NCBI RefSeq assembly: GCF_964204865.1 | Contig: NC_135256.1 | Coordinates: 24,022,703-24,086,702 of the forward strand | Length of the DNA stretch: 64,000 nucleotides | Source of the DNA: Styela clava | Taxonomy: Eukaryota > Chordata > Ascidiacea > Stolidobranchia > Styelidae | Reading direction: 5' to 3' | Shown: positions 11,050 to 22,514 of the stretch, in pieces | Layout of the letters: the number at the start of each line of letters is the position of its first letter | Position numbering within the stretch: the first letter of the stretch is position 1 | The notes under the pieces: generated by a model | What the model saw: the letters and a program-made list of their open reading frames with translations, nothing else | The model's database searches: none | What the model was told of the DNA's origin: nothing | Made by a program: the position numbers and the translations under genes

Positions 11050-11340
11050 AGACCTTAATATAACCAAATACTCCAATGAAAATCAACAAAGCAGAAAGGG
11101 TACAACGGAAATAACAAAGATACACAACACTTGAACAGCACTGACAATAACCAATTCCGTAGTACAACCTATAGCAAAACACCAAAACAACTATAATTGC
11201 ACTACACTCAAACAATAAAATCATCCTATTGACCAATATTAGAATATCCAACCCATCATAAACCATAAAATCAATATAAACACCCTGGGTAGCCTTCTCA
11301 AAAACTAACATTAATTTAACAGACACAAGGAAAACCTAAA
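11050..11340 (-). other. T/G-rich open stretch, possible mitochondrial insertion
   Basis: Strand composition changes sharply here: the plus strand becomes rich in A and C, so the minus strand is rich in T and G, like tunicate mitochondrial coding strands. A 92-residue hydrophobic frame is open in the standard code. Another frame, read with AGR as glycine and TGA as tryptophan, gives FLGGLPGVFIL followed by hydrophobic sequence, resembling part of an NADH dehydrogenase subunit. It contains in-frame stops, so it would be a decayed nuclear copy. I am unsure. Confidence 0.25.
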
Positions 11341-11492
11341 ACACTAAAAATTCAACTAAAACAACCACAACTGTACTGCTGCAGACCACAGCATAGGCTG
11401 ACAGGACACCAAAGGACAGATCGACAGTGTCATAGCACCCTCAGTGTAAAAATACAAAATATAGCAAGAATATCACATGACATCATTTAAAA

Positions 11493-12897
11493 CAGGGGTG
11501 TGCGAACTGCGGCCCGCGGGCCAAATCCGCCCGCAAAGATGAATTGTGCGGCCAGCGGAGAAGTGCCAATTTTGAAGGATGTGCCCGCGAAACGAGCTTT
11601 TAGTGTTATTAATCTGGAACGTGCGAGCAATTTCAATCTCCTTGCGTCGCGAAGCCTATACCAGTATCCGAGTGCCACTATCATATCAGTGAAACTAGCT
11701 AGCAAGATCTTGTTGGAAAAAACGCAATGTTATAAAAGCTTGTTTCTTTCCCACTGAATTCGTTTAGTCGGTGTGACAATAAATTTAAATACCAGTCTCC
11801 TTTAGAAATTTTTACGTTTCAACTCAACATTTCTGCCAGGACACCGAACAATGCCGTAAGATCGATAACGAAAAGAAACAATTTTTTGTGCTTGCGACTC
11901 TATTTACGAAAGGCTCGAGATACAAAAAATCCAACTAACAATATTGCTTCTACTAACGTGAGATTTTCTACATACGAATTAATTATTTTCATCTTTTCAC
12001 TTCGATAGTGCCGAACATAAGGACAAATTTTTTCCTTTCTTGTAATTTAGAGCGTATAAAATAGATGTTAAATATTATTTAGTATCTATCGCTGCGTCGT
12101 TGACGAAAATAAAATCAAAACAGCCTAACTGAAATATTTAAATCAGCGCCGACTCGAAAAAGAAAAGAAGATCTACGGTCTCAATTCTCTCTTGTTGGCA
12201 GATGAGAATTTGTGAATCATGTTCACTCATTTGATAATGACGATGATCGCGTAATTACATTTGCGTTTTTCCTGAATCAACGAATGGTGTCATGAGCAAT
12301 ATAAAAATTAAAGTCCGCGGTAGCTGCCCAGCCACACGCCAATCAACTATGCTTGCCAGTTTGTTTCCCGTACGTACAATAAGTCTCACTCAGTTTCAGT
12401 TGAGAAGACGATGATACGCGTAACAGTCCAAACTAAAGAAAATGGAATCAAAAAATAAATAAAAATGCAAAATAAAAAAATTAAATATTAATTTTGACAT
12501 TCATGTGCATGTGCTCATTTTCGTACATTACGTTCTCTCTCAGATTTCAACATTTAACGCCTTTTCCGACCGCCGTCCTCCCACTCTGCACGGTCTTCGC
12601 TTAGCCCCGTGAATATTTTGTCCGAGTTTTGTGGGAGATTGGAACGGATTAATGCATTTTCATTCATGCGTCCGTACTTGGAATTTTCTACTTACTAAAA
12701 AAAATTTGTTCCAATTACGGAAACTCCTTCGCAAGTAGAAAATTCTTTAAGGTAGACATGGTAAAAAAAAATACCGAATAAAAACAACAATTTTTTCGTA
12801 TCCAGAGGCTTCCGTAGTTAGAGTTTCTAGGTGCGGCCTGCGGCTTCACCCAGTTACTTGTATTTGGCCTGCCTGTAAAAAAGGTTGCACACCCCTG
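11493..12897. mobile_element. Non-autonomous hAT element with perfect 8-bp target duplication
   Basis: Ends CAGGGGTGTGCGAACTG (11493) and GGTTGCACACCCCTG (to 12897) are inverted repeats. Both are followed inward by GGCCCGC/GGCCTGC-type blocks typical of hAT families that begin CAGGGGTGT. Identical 8-mers ATTTAAAA flank the element (11485-11492, 12898-12905). The 1,405-bp interior has no transposase that I can recognise. The same family is represented by the copy at 42879-43172. Confidence 0.9.
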
Positions 12898-12905
12898 ATT
12901 TAAAA

Positions 12906-13913
12906 GATAAAACAAGAATCGTCACAATATATACACGTCAAGGCGCATTGAAAAAAAAAAATAGACTCTATCAACATTAAATTCCGACACTCAAGAAAGA
13001 GTTTTACATTTCATATATACACATTTAATCGATGCTACACGTGAGCTTGTTTTTCTGAATATGAACGAATATAACGCCACTCAATAGGCGTAAATCACCC
13101 TCAAAATTAATTTTCATCTATTTATTAGGAAATGGATTGATGTTTCGCGACGCATAATTAGTTTGGGAGCTATGTAATTAGTTTGGAAGCCATATAAGCA
13201 TATGCATATTTAAATACGAGCACATAAGAAACAATTTCCCAGGAAATAGATTAATATTTTGCGACAGATATGATATTATTTTAGGAACCGCTCGCATATA
13301 CCAATTTTATATTTATATCATGTCTCGAAGCTGTTGTCTTAATTCAATTTTGTGCTTGGTATATTTGTGCCATAATTCATATTAGAATACTATGACAGCG
13401 TTGTGCGGGACATCGAAAATACAAATAACATTCGTTCTTTCCTGGCAAACACCCATTGGCTATTTTATTTATGAAACACTAAACAACGACCAACGGGATA
13501 TGATATAGTTACCGCCGTATATATACCGTACCATAGTTCGCAACAACGATGTATATCTCATTTCCCCATAGTTGTATTTTTGTGTAACCGCGGGATTACA
13601 GTCAAAAGGCGAAAGATGAAAATGGAGAAGAATCACAAAATTAGCAACGTACCCGCTGTTGTCGAAGCGATCGGCGGTAGTAGGTCAGTTTGTTGATTCC
13701 AAAGGTTTCGTAAAAATAAATATCTGACAAGGGCATGTGATTATTTTTCTGCCAATAGTTTCCAGTGCACCAATGATAATGTCAAGTATGTGGTCAGATT
13801 TGTCAAAATGTACCGTAGTTTTCATTTATTTTTACAAACATAATTCGGAAGATAATTGGTCTGACTATCATTTTTCCTTATTTCAACTTAATTTCTTGAG
13901 GCGTTGTTGACAG
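12906..13913. other. Intergenic DNA between hAT element and dispanin cluster
   Basis: AT-rich and non-coding as far as I can see. The last 100 bases lie just outside the 1,850-bp duplicated block, whose left border is at 13914. Confidence 0.4.
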
Positions 13914-14095
13914 TGATTCGATCTCATGGGGTCGTGCTTTGTAATCATAAACAACAATTTAGGTTCAATCCCTTCAAATTTACCACACTGATAGTCTTTT
14001 TTAATTTGCGAGTTTTTATTATCTAGTTCACAACATATAATTTGAAAATACATTATTGTTAGAAGTAGTTTATCTAGTATTAAGTCACAGCATGA

Positions 14096-15247
14096 TTAGT
14101 TGATGATGCTGGTTAAGTTGCTTGCTATATCGAGGTCCAAGTTGCCAAGCATAGATGTGGAGTTTCCTAATTCAGATAATTCATCCAGTGAATTGCTGAC
14201 TTCCCCAATTGTAGTCAATACATTTCCATATGCGTTCAAAACGCCAGCCAAGAAGTAGAAGAACACAAAGAGGTAGATCCCCACTGCGATCCAAGCCAAG
14301 ATTCCCAGAATAAATCCCACAATGTTTAGCGTCTTTGCAGTGTCCGCTTTGCTGCGAGCCTCCATGACGTTGTACGATTTGGCAGAATTTGCCTACATAG
14401 GAAAATTAGTTTGAGAATAAAAATATTCGACGATAGTCGCTGGTTATTCGAGCACGGGCAAGTGGATTGGCGAATGTAAATTCAAATAGAATTTGTTGTT
14501 CGCGGGGTAGCCCACATGGTCTACATAGGTTTCAAGTCTTAGTTTTCCATCCTGGTCTTAATTATAGGTAAATTAAACCGTAGATAGTCCTGGGTGGTGA
14601 AAGTTGTTGCAAAAAATTGAAAAAATTATGACTCCTCAAGTGATCGCACCACCTATTGAAGATTTGAAGTCAAAAAAAAAACTTTCATTTTTTTTGAAAA
14701 TGGTCTCTTACCTGACAGGCAAAGATAAGAGCAACTAAGCCAAGTGGAGGACAACAAAGTAGCATGTTGATAACTGAAGCACAGACACGGTTTGGTACAT
14801 CTGGCGGTGGCTAGAAAATAAAATTTTCAAGTTAGTAACATTATATATAGGAACCACGGTACAACCAAAACAGAAGGTTTATTTTCATCTGCACTTATAT
14901 ATGTTGAAACTTGATTTCTCTGATCTACTCAGTTTGATTTTTGGAAAACGGATATCACGGTTTGTCATTGGGAGGGACATTTGATATTTATATGAAGCGT
15001 ATAGGCGCAACTATGCGCATAAGTAAACGCATTTTACGTAGTTTCATAACATTATCCAGTTTGTTAGGGCTTCTGTATGAGCGCGCGCAATCTATCAGCA
15101 ACGACCAATTTTGTGATTTACAAGAAAACTTGTGAACTCTGAATGAAACAAATATATTTTATGATTCTAATTGATACGAACCGCTTGCACCGTCATTGTA
15201 GCGGGCTGCTGCGGTTGCGCCATCATTGGTTGAACTTGATTACTCAT
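14096..15247 (-). CDS. CD225/dispanin (IFITM-like) membrane protein, copy 1
   Basis: Three exons on the minus strand: 15182-15247 (22 residues from ATG), 14712-14810 (33 residues) and 14096-14392 (98 residues and stop), all phase 0, about 153 residues. Exon 1 is glutamine- and proline-rich (MMAQPQQPATM). Exon 2 carries the CD225 signature: PPPDVPNRVCAS, a hydrophobic segment and the paired cysteines CCPPLGLVALIF. Exon 3 begins ANSAKSYNVMEARSKADTAK, then a transmembrane segment (LNIVGFILGILAWIAVGIYL), and ends in a serine/leucine-rich tail. The family are small two-helix membrane proteins; vertebrate IFITMs hinder virus entry, but most dispanins have unknown roles. The exon 1 donor GTTCGT is weak; the exon 2 donor GTAAGA is good. 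A polyadenylation signal lies 76 bases past the stop. Confidence 0.85.
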
Positions 15248-15599
15248 GATTACTTGCTTTACACCTTCCTCGTATTGGAAAACTTACTCAAAAATTTGCA
15301 GTCCCCGAAGCGAGTATTGAAACGAATAAACTGTTTTTTATGTACGAATTTTGCAATTTCACTTTTGTATTATTTCGTCATAGAAGGAGGGTAATGCGCA
15401 TTATAGCGACTTATATATTTTCATGTTGAAACACGACGGAGCATGGCCGTAATTCGAATCTGACTTTAATAAAAGTTGATGTGTTTCCAATCCTCCAGCA
15501 CTGGATGATCCTGAACGTGGTCGGACAAAATAGCAAACAGGTTTCAGTCTGTGAGAGAGCGAGCAGTAGTCAAGTAAAAAGACGTAGGTCGAGGGCGGT

Positions 15600-15660
15600 C
15601 ATTAACATAGTCATAGTCATAGTCAAGTTTATTTTTTCCAACCAGTAAAATAATGAATGA
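15600..15660 (-). repeat. CATAGT tandem tail, probable LINE 3' end fragment
   Basis: Three CATAGT units followed by CAAGTTTATTTT. On the minus strand this reads AATAAACTTG then (ACTATG)n, the pattern of a 3' tail left by L2/CR1-type non-LTR retrotransposons. Only about 60 bases can be assigned. It is duplicated at 18071-18131 with copy 2. Confidence 0.35.
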
Positions 15661-15763
15661 TGCAAAACATAAGCAAAAATTCAAGAACATAATTTTACTG
15701 GGGAAGGGAAGCCGTGGGGAATCAAAGTTGGTTATCTAGCAGCGGCACTCAAGATTCAACTAT

Positions 15764-16384
15764 CTAATTAATATATAATTTTAGTAGATCAATATAGCAT
15801 AGTATAGTTTAACGAGAAATCGCCATGACACTAGGGTGTATCTGAGAGCCACGCACTACATCAGATAGTAATTTGGGGTATTCCCCGTTTCGTAGATTAA
15901 AGGCAGTGAATAAAAGCGTGTTATGGGGAAATATTCGGGAATTTGTAGTGGCTCAGTTATCACAACCAACTTATGATAATCATCAGTTGTAGTGGACTGG
16001 ACAACGGGAGACAATGAAGAAAGAACAGGTATAAATGACATAAATCTATTGAAGCAGATGTTTGCCATGCCGCACAGTACCGGTACCGGTACTCGAATAT
16101 GAAATACGGTACCGGTAACGTGATGAATAATATTCTATCGTCTGTACAGACACACTGCACTGCATAACAAAAAGAAACAATGTGACTAGGTGTTGGAGTG
16201 TCATTTCAAGTGTGCAATAAAAAAAGTTACTTTTAACATGACAAATGCTGAGATTTGCAATATATCTGTATATATATAATACAAAGTTCATAGCTGCTGA
16301 ACTACAACAATGACTAGAGAACCCATATCTAGTTCAAGTTAAGGGGAGTGGAAATCAAATTAAACGAGTTAATTAGGTAAAATC
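15764..16384. other. 621-bp spacer between the duplicated blocks
   Basis: Unique sequence between the two copies. It contains a TACCGGTACCGGTAC palindromic cluster (16079-16093, with a related GGTACCGGTA near 16107) and ends with the 42-bp sequence (16345-16386) that is repeated after copy 2. No gene is supported. Confidence 0.5.
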
Positions 16385-16386
16385 TG
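16345..16386 (+). repeat. 42-bp direct repeat, left of copy 2
   Basis: Identical to 18248-18289. The pair brackets copy 2 of the dispanin block as a long target duplication would. The last two bases overlap the start of the copied block as microhomology. Confidence 0.85.
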
Positions 16387-18234
16387 ATTCGATCTCATGG
16401 GGTCGTGCTTTGTAATCATAAACAACAATTTAGGTTCAATCCCTTCAAATTTACCACACTGATAGTCTTTTTTAATTTGCGAGTTTTTATTATCTAGTTC
16501 ACAACATATAATTTGAAAATACATTATTGTTAGAAGTAGTTTATCTAGTATTAAGTCACAGCATGATTAGTTGATGATGCTGGTTAAGTTGCTTGCTATA
16601 TCGAGGTCCAAGTTGCCAAGCATAGATGTGGAGTTTCCTAATTCAGATAATTCATCCAGTGAATTGCTGACTTCCCCAATTGTAGTCAATACATTTCCAT
16701 ATGCGTTCAAAACGCCAGCCAAGAAGTAGAAGAACACAAAGAGGTAGATCCCCACTGCGATCCAAGCCAAGATTCCCAGAATAAATCCCACAATGTTTAG
16801 CGTCTTTGCAGTGTCCGCTTTGCTGCGAGCCTCCATGACGTTGTACGATTTGGCAGAATTTGCCTACATAGGAAAATTAGTTTGAGAATAAAAATATTCG
16901 ACGATAGTCGCTGGTTATTCGAGCACGGGCAAGTGGATTGGCGAATGTAAATTCAAATAGAATTTGTTGTTCGCGGGGTAGCCCACATGGTCTACATAGG
17001 TTTCAAGTCTTAGTTTTCCATCCTGGTCTTAATTATAGGTAAATTAAACCGTAGATAGTCCTGGGTGGTGAAAGTTGTTGCAAAAAATTGAAAAAATTAT
17101 GACTCCTCAAGTGATCGCACCACCTATTGAAGATTTGAAGTCAAAAAAAAAACTTTCATTTTTTTTGAAAATGGTCTCTTACCTGACAGGCAAAGATAAG
17201 AGCAACTAAGCCAAGTGGAGGACAACAAAGTAGCATGTTGATAACTGAAGCACAGACACGGTTTGGTACATCTGGCGGTGGCTAGAAAATAAAATTTTCA
17301 AGTTAGTAACATTATATATAGGAACCACGGTACAACCAAAACAGAAGGTTTATTTTCATCTGCACTTATATATGTTGAAACTTGATTTCTCTGATCTACT
17401 CAGTTTGATTTTTGGAAAACGGATATCACGGTTTGTCATTGGGAGGGACATTTGATATTTATATGAAGCGTATAGGCGCAACTATGCGCATAAGTAAACG
17501 CATTTTACGTAGTTTCATAACATTATCCAGTTTGTTAGGGCTTCTGTATGAGCGCGCGCAATCTATCAGCAACGACCAATTTTGTGATTTACAAGAAAAC
17601 TTGTGAACTCTGAATGAAACAAATATATTTTATGATTCTAATTGATACGAACCGCTTGCACCGTCATTGTAGCGGGCTGCTGCGGTTGCGCCATCATTGG
17701 TTGAACTTGATTACTCATGATTACTTGCTTTACACCTTCCTCGTATTGGAAAACTTACTCAAAAATTTGCAGTCCCCGAAGCGAGTATTGAAACGAATAA
17801 ACTGTTTTTTATGTACGAATTTTGCAATTTCACTTTTGTATTATTTCGTCATAGAAGGAGGGTAATGCGCATTATAGCGACTTATATATTTTCATGTTGA
17901 AACACGACGGAGCATGGCCGTAATTCGAATCTGACTTTAATAAAAGTTGATGTGTTTCCAATCCTCCAGCACTGGATGATCCTGAACGTGGTCGGACAAA
18001 ATAGCAAACAGGTTTCAGTCTGTGAGAGAGCGAGCAGTAGTCAAGTAAAAAGACGTAGGTCGAGGGCGGTCATTAACATAGTCATAGTCATAGTCAAGTT
18101 TATTTTTTCCAACCAGTAAAATAATGAATGATGCAAAACATAAGCAAAAATTCAAGAACATAATTTTACTGGGGAAGGGAAGCCGTGGGGAATCAAAGTT
18201 GGTTATCTAGCAGCGGCACTCAAGATTCAACTAT
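16385..18234. repeat. Duplicated block, copy 2 (1,850 bp)
   Basis: Second copy of 13914-15763 in the same orientation. It is followed by 13 bases, including GGAAATCAAAT, that look copied from the adjoining flank, and then by the 42-bp direct repeat. That junction pattern fits copy-and-paste during repair with template switching. Confidence 0.9.
16567..17718 (-). CDS. CD225/dispanin (IFITM-like) membrane protein, copy 2
   Basis: Exons 17653-17718, 17183-17281 and 16567-16863 on the minus strand encode the same 153-residue protein as the gene at 14096-15247, with identical splice sites. It keeps its own upstream 516 bases and a polyadenylation signal (16486-16491), so it could be expressed independently. 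No stop, frameshift or splice-site change separates it from copy 1. If the duplication is real, this is a freshly made functional paralogue and gives higher gene dosage. Confidence 0.85.
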
Positions 18235-18247
18235 GGAAATCAAATGT

Positions 18248-18289
18248 GGAGTGGAAATCAAATTAAACGAGTTAATTAGGTAAAATCTG
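18248..18289 (+). repeat. 42-bp direct repeat, right of copy 2
   Basis: Same sequence as 16345-16386. Removing everything between the two restores a continuous locus (spacer joined to 18290 onward), which supports insertion of copy 2 at this site. Confidence 0.85.
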
Positions 18290-18531
18290 GCATGAGATTG
18301 GCATGTTGTAAAAAAAAAAATAAACACAAATAGTGTTAAAAATTCGTTAGAAAATGAACAATCAGAAGTACATTCTAATATTATGGACCGAGTCATTTGC
18401 TCATATACTGTTGAATTGATTTCAGGGTTTGGAAAGACCTCAAGGAATATAAATTAACTATTGACCAGTGTGCATCAGAAAGTTCTATTTCTTATTGTGA
18501 TCGGGCTCATGAATACAGAGTGACTCATAGG

Positions 18532-18992
18532 CAGGGCTGCCTGCCGTAACGTCCTTATTTTTTCTAAGATTTGTCCTTATTTTGACATGTGTCCGTATTT
18601 TTTTCCTTATTTTATGGGTAGAGGGTCCAATACCAGGCACTTAGATCGGTCAATTCGAATGATTGATTTGCTAGAAATGATATTTTACAACGTCATTGAT
18701 AGCTATGCACATTCATTACGTAATAACAGCAAATTATTTGATACAATGGCAAAACATTAGCCTACCGGCCAAAATCAGTTGGTGTAACTGGAATCAAAAT
18801 ACAACTTAAAGGTAAGATGGAACAGATTGTTTCTAAGAATGAAAAACTGCTGGAGCAAATCCTTTCTAGTGCAAAGTATGATTAGACACAGGTCGCACTG
18901 GCATGAATACATTTTGTTTATTACAATTTGTTGTTCTATTATTATGTTTCCCTGGTGTCCTTATTTTTGGGTTCATATCGATGGCAGCCCTG
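18532..18992. mobile_element. Short hAT-type inverted-repeat element
   Basis: Ends CAGGGCTGCC (18532) and GGCAGCCCTG (to 18992) are inverted repeats. The flanks CTCATAGG (18524-18531) and CTTATAGG (18993-19000) match at 7 of 8 bases, as expected for an aged hAT target duplication. Subterminal TCCTTATTTT repeats occur near both ends. The 461-bp interior has no transposase; hydrophobic open frames across its right end (18827-19085) are chance. Confidence 0.8.
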
Positions 18993-19984
18993 CTTATAGG
19001 TATTCATCGCAAAGTTGGTGAAGAGCGAGAAGATGTTAACATAACTATACTGAACATAGTTTTTATAATTAAAGATTTCGCTTAAATCTCATCTAGACTG
19101 AGCATGTATGCGTGAAATTGTAGATGCACAAAAATACTGTCACAGACAAATTGGCTGTCGGATATTGTTCGATTGGACCGTTGGTCTACTCTGATACGAA
19201 CGTGCTTTTCGAGATGCCAATATGATAGCTTCTGAAAGAATAGTATTTTGTTTATATATATTTACATGATGTCCCAAATGTTTTCTCCGCGCCTCCTACT
19301 ACCAACGATTGGTGATATCACTATTATTACTTATCGATCTTAAGATCGGTAAGTATGTTGATAGGTATTTGTCTGTTTGTTTGTTTGTCTGTCTGTTAGA
19401 TGCACGCGATATCTCACGAAAGCTCCAAATTTTGCATGTGCATTCATCATAGCTCGGATCAGAAGCCTATTGATTTTCGATGAATTATGTCGTATAATTA
19501 GCGAGTTATTGATTAATTAGTGATGGGACACACGGTGTCACTATGGAGTAAAAGCGCTGTTTTGGGGGATCCCCTAACCTCCGATCGACAAGTCTTCGGT
19601 CTCCGACCGCTATTCTCGTTTTTATGTTACTAACAGAAGTGGATAGGGAGATTCGAAACCTATCGTTTAACCCAATTGTCTATCGAATTTACTGCTTTGA
19701 CATTGTATGCCGAAGCGCCTGTACTTGCTAATACGGGAGAAATTAACGTCACCATGATTACCGCACGTCTCTCCGAACTGAATTCTTCCCAAACGTTTGA
19801 CCAGTCACAGACTAGCTAGGGTGGAGTGAGGATGAAGAAATATCCCGCACTTGAAAGTAAGCTCTTATGATTTGGAAGCTCTATCGACATAAAAATCTAT
19901 TGAACAGTTTTTGAATAATTCAGGAGAGGGGCAAATTCGACAACAGGATTACTGTGGGTATAGCAAGTGATCGATTATCACAGG
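18993..19984. other. Intergenic DNA with TTTG/TCTG simple repeat
   Basis: A TGTTTGTTTGTTTGTCTGTC tract lies near 19373-19396, next to GC-richer sequence (19540-19640) that resembles dispersed repetitive DNA. No gene or element boundary could be defined. Confidence 0.35.
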
Positions 19985-21036
19985 CAGGGTTGCCAGATCC
20001 CAGCAATCAAAAAAAAAAAAACAGATCAAGACATAAAAAAGCCAACAATTTTACTAAATACAAAAGCCCCATGATTTGTCAGATTTTGAGCCCTTGGCAC
20101 AATACTGATGCTGATGTAGAGCCATCAGTTCATTTAGTGAGCCACACGAATGTCTCTTCCCATTGAAAGTTGTTTTTTCAATTGCTATCATGGCGATTTC
20201 CACTTCAGCGGGATGAAGGGTTTAAAAGTAAAAAGGATTAATTGAATGGCAGCACCAGAATCTACATTTGGTACAATACAGACAAGGTGACATCTATATG
20301 GAACAGATAAAAAAAAATTTCAAGCGAACAGCATTATTTTACCATTCAATATATATATACAATACAGTCAGTGTGCCACTTCAGTATGTGATATACCTAC
20401 ATGATTTTACTTAAATTTGTGATTTACCTTGAAACATTCTCCCTATATCGTACTTTACTATTAAAAAAAAATTTTATTTTTAAAATTTCGAAACCATCAA
20501 TTTTATTAAAGAATTATCTAACCACGTGTTGCTTACAGGTGGACTACTGATAGCTAATTCAGTAATTTTAGCGTAGTTAATCATATCATTCGTGAGACTA
20601 AATTTTGATTACTGCAATTAATCTAAAGCTCCACATCAGGCATAATAAAAATTAAGGTATACAACAATTTTTTGGAAACCGAACTAAAAACTGACAAATA
20701 ACACGCAAAACAATAAAAAGGAGGCAATGTTTACAACCCTGCTTGAACATCTGTCTCAGCGGCTGCAGAAACTGCAATTATTTCTTATTGGGTATGGTTA
20801 AGCGTTAAGGTAATAAACAAGGAAATCGATGCTCGGATAAATCCATATGTTAAGTAGCTAACCGGTGACATGCTATTGTTACACACTAAATATTGTATTT
20901 CATAGGATTTTAATAATAGAGACTAGAATAGACTTAAAAAAGCCAAAAATCCAAACGGAAATTCTGACGCCAAACGTGTTTGAAAAAAGCCAAAAATCGC
21001 AAATTTGGCGTTAAATAATTCAATATGGCAACCCTG
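19985..21036. mobile_element. Non-autonomous hAT element with perfect 8-bp target duplication
   Basis: Ends CAGGGTTGCCAGATCC (19985) and ATGGCAACCCTG (to 21036) are inverted repeats flanked by identical 8-mers ATCACAGG (19977-19984 and 21037-21044). AAAAGCCAA-type blocks recur near both ends in opposite orientation. The 1,052-bp interior shows no transposase. Confidence 0.9.
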
Positions 21037-22448
21037 ATCACAGGTTCAAAAGTTATTCTCAGCCATTTTCTATCGCCAAGACTGTTATCATTGAAGGGGC
21101 AGCTAATTTTATTTCCAAAGTAGTCGAGTGTTGATAAGGCAACCTGAACTAATGTTGACTGATAATTTCATACTTTCCTGCGTCCTCCTGAAATAAAGTC
21201 GGGTTGACGTTCTTTTTTATATGCGTGCAGCAGTATACTCCCCAGCCTAAATTTTAGGGGTGTTTTCAAATTCAGGGGGTGGCAAATATTTTGCTATTAG
21301 CTATAAAACTATTCGTAAAATGTGTTACGTATTTGACTGAGCATCTGCAATGATATGATATATGCGCCACTTTCTGGATATTAAAATACAACCATATTCA
21401 AGTTAGGAAATTAAAGTGTTGGTCACGCAAAGTTTTAAGGGGAGTGCTCACTCCCTAGTAGGGGTAGGGAAATGACTGAACTATGCAGCACTTTAATTTG
21501 CAAGTTTGTAAAGTGAAATGTGGTAATTGCATACTGCTAAAAAGTAGCCAGTAAAAACTAGTTTGATTATTACATTTCGCGTGAAATTTGAAAAGTGATT
21601 AAAAAAAAGGATTCGTAAACCAACTACGGTTGGCTAGCTTACGGTTGCCTCTTTCCGACTGATTGTCTCAATCCAATCTGTATCTGAATTTAGCACAGCG
21701 CCGAACCGATTAGCTGCGATATGAGCAATGCAAATATCGGATCACAATCAAACCTGATCAAAGTCTTAGAATAAACGTAGAGGTCGAATGCGAGGTGCTG
21801 TTCGTTGAAGCCCTACTTCGACGATGCTCTAAAATTATACAACCAAAAGTTGTGTATAGAGTAGGTGGTATTTGATTGATGCCCTGTAATCAATACCAAT
21901 AACAGGAAAAAATCGGAAAATGTTTGATGAAAGTAAAAACTCCTTCTTGGAATCCCGATTTTTTAATAAAATTATTAACTGGATCCGTATTGAAAACATA
22001 GAATCAATCAATATTTTTATAGGTATAGCTATGGGTTCGTTTTCAACTGTCGGATAATTTATTTGACGTGAGCTAGTTTTGTCGCTTTTGTTTGGCGACC
22101 AGTAAGTCGTCTCTGGAACAAACACAGGTTATACAAAAAAACTATCAAACTGAATTAATCTTGCCCGATATGTAATCACACTTTCTCATTAAAATTCAAA
22201 ATGGTTGTTTGATTATTTTAATCCAATATTTTCATCATACATTCTGCCGTTCCCTTGCTCCTGCTACAGTACCCGTATTTTATCTTGCCGTTGGTCACCA
22301 GAAACAGCCATCATTTCGACATAATTGATATCACGTGTGACGTCACAATAAATCATGGTCATTCCATTTATGAACTGATTGAATTGCACTGAAAGACTCA
22401 TATCTCCGTATGAATTTGCTTAGATCACCAATTTAAGCATATACTAAC
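21037..22448. other. Intergenic DNA below the lone dispanin exon
   Basis: I searched the minus strand for dispanin exons 2 and 3 that could follow the exon at 22449-22514 and found none. A 96-residue minus-strand open frame (21835-22125) has no dispanin features. The stretch is AT-rich and otherwise unremarkable. Confidence 0.4.
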
Positions 22449-22514
22449 CATTTGCATCACCGCAGGTTGCTGTGGTTGCACCATTGTTGGTTGAACATAA
22501 CCGACTTGATTCAT
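22449..22514 (-). pseudogene. Lone dispanin first exon
   Basis: ATG at 22514 opens 22 codons reading MNQVGYVQPTMVQPQQPAVM then QM, ending at a good donor GTTAGT (22448-22443). Length, phase and the VQPQQPA motif match exon 1 of the dispanin genes at 14096 and 16567 (also 22 codons). No exon 2 or 3 is seen downstream before the copy-2 gene. It is either the remnant of a gene whose 3' exons were lost, or a distant alternative first exon splicing to 17281. Confidence 0.65.

Larger units (their letters stand above)
13914..15763. repeat. Duplicated block, copy 1 (1,850 bp)
   Basis: This block recurs at 16385-18234 with a constant offset of 2,471 bases. All stretches I compared, including introns, are identical. 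It holds one complete three-exon dispanin gene, about 516 bases upstream of its ATG, its polyadenylation signal (14015-14020), and a CATAGT-repeat tail near 15610. Copy 1 looks like the source, because copy 2 is flanked by a 42-bp direct repeat. Identical introns imply a very recent event or an assembly artefact. Confidence 0.9.

Noticed and set aside
18827-19085. Hydrophobic frames that look slightly like a dispanin membrane segment
   Set aside because: They run across the end of a hAT-type element and are on the opposite strand to the dispanin genes.
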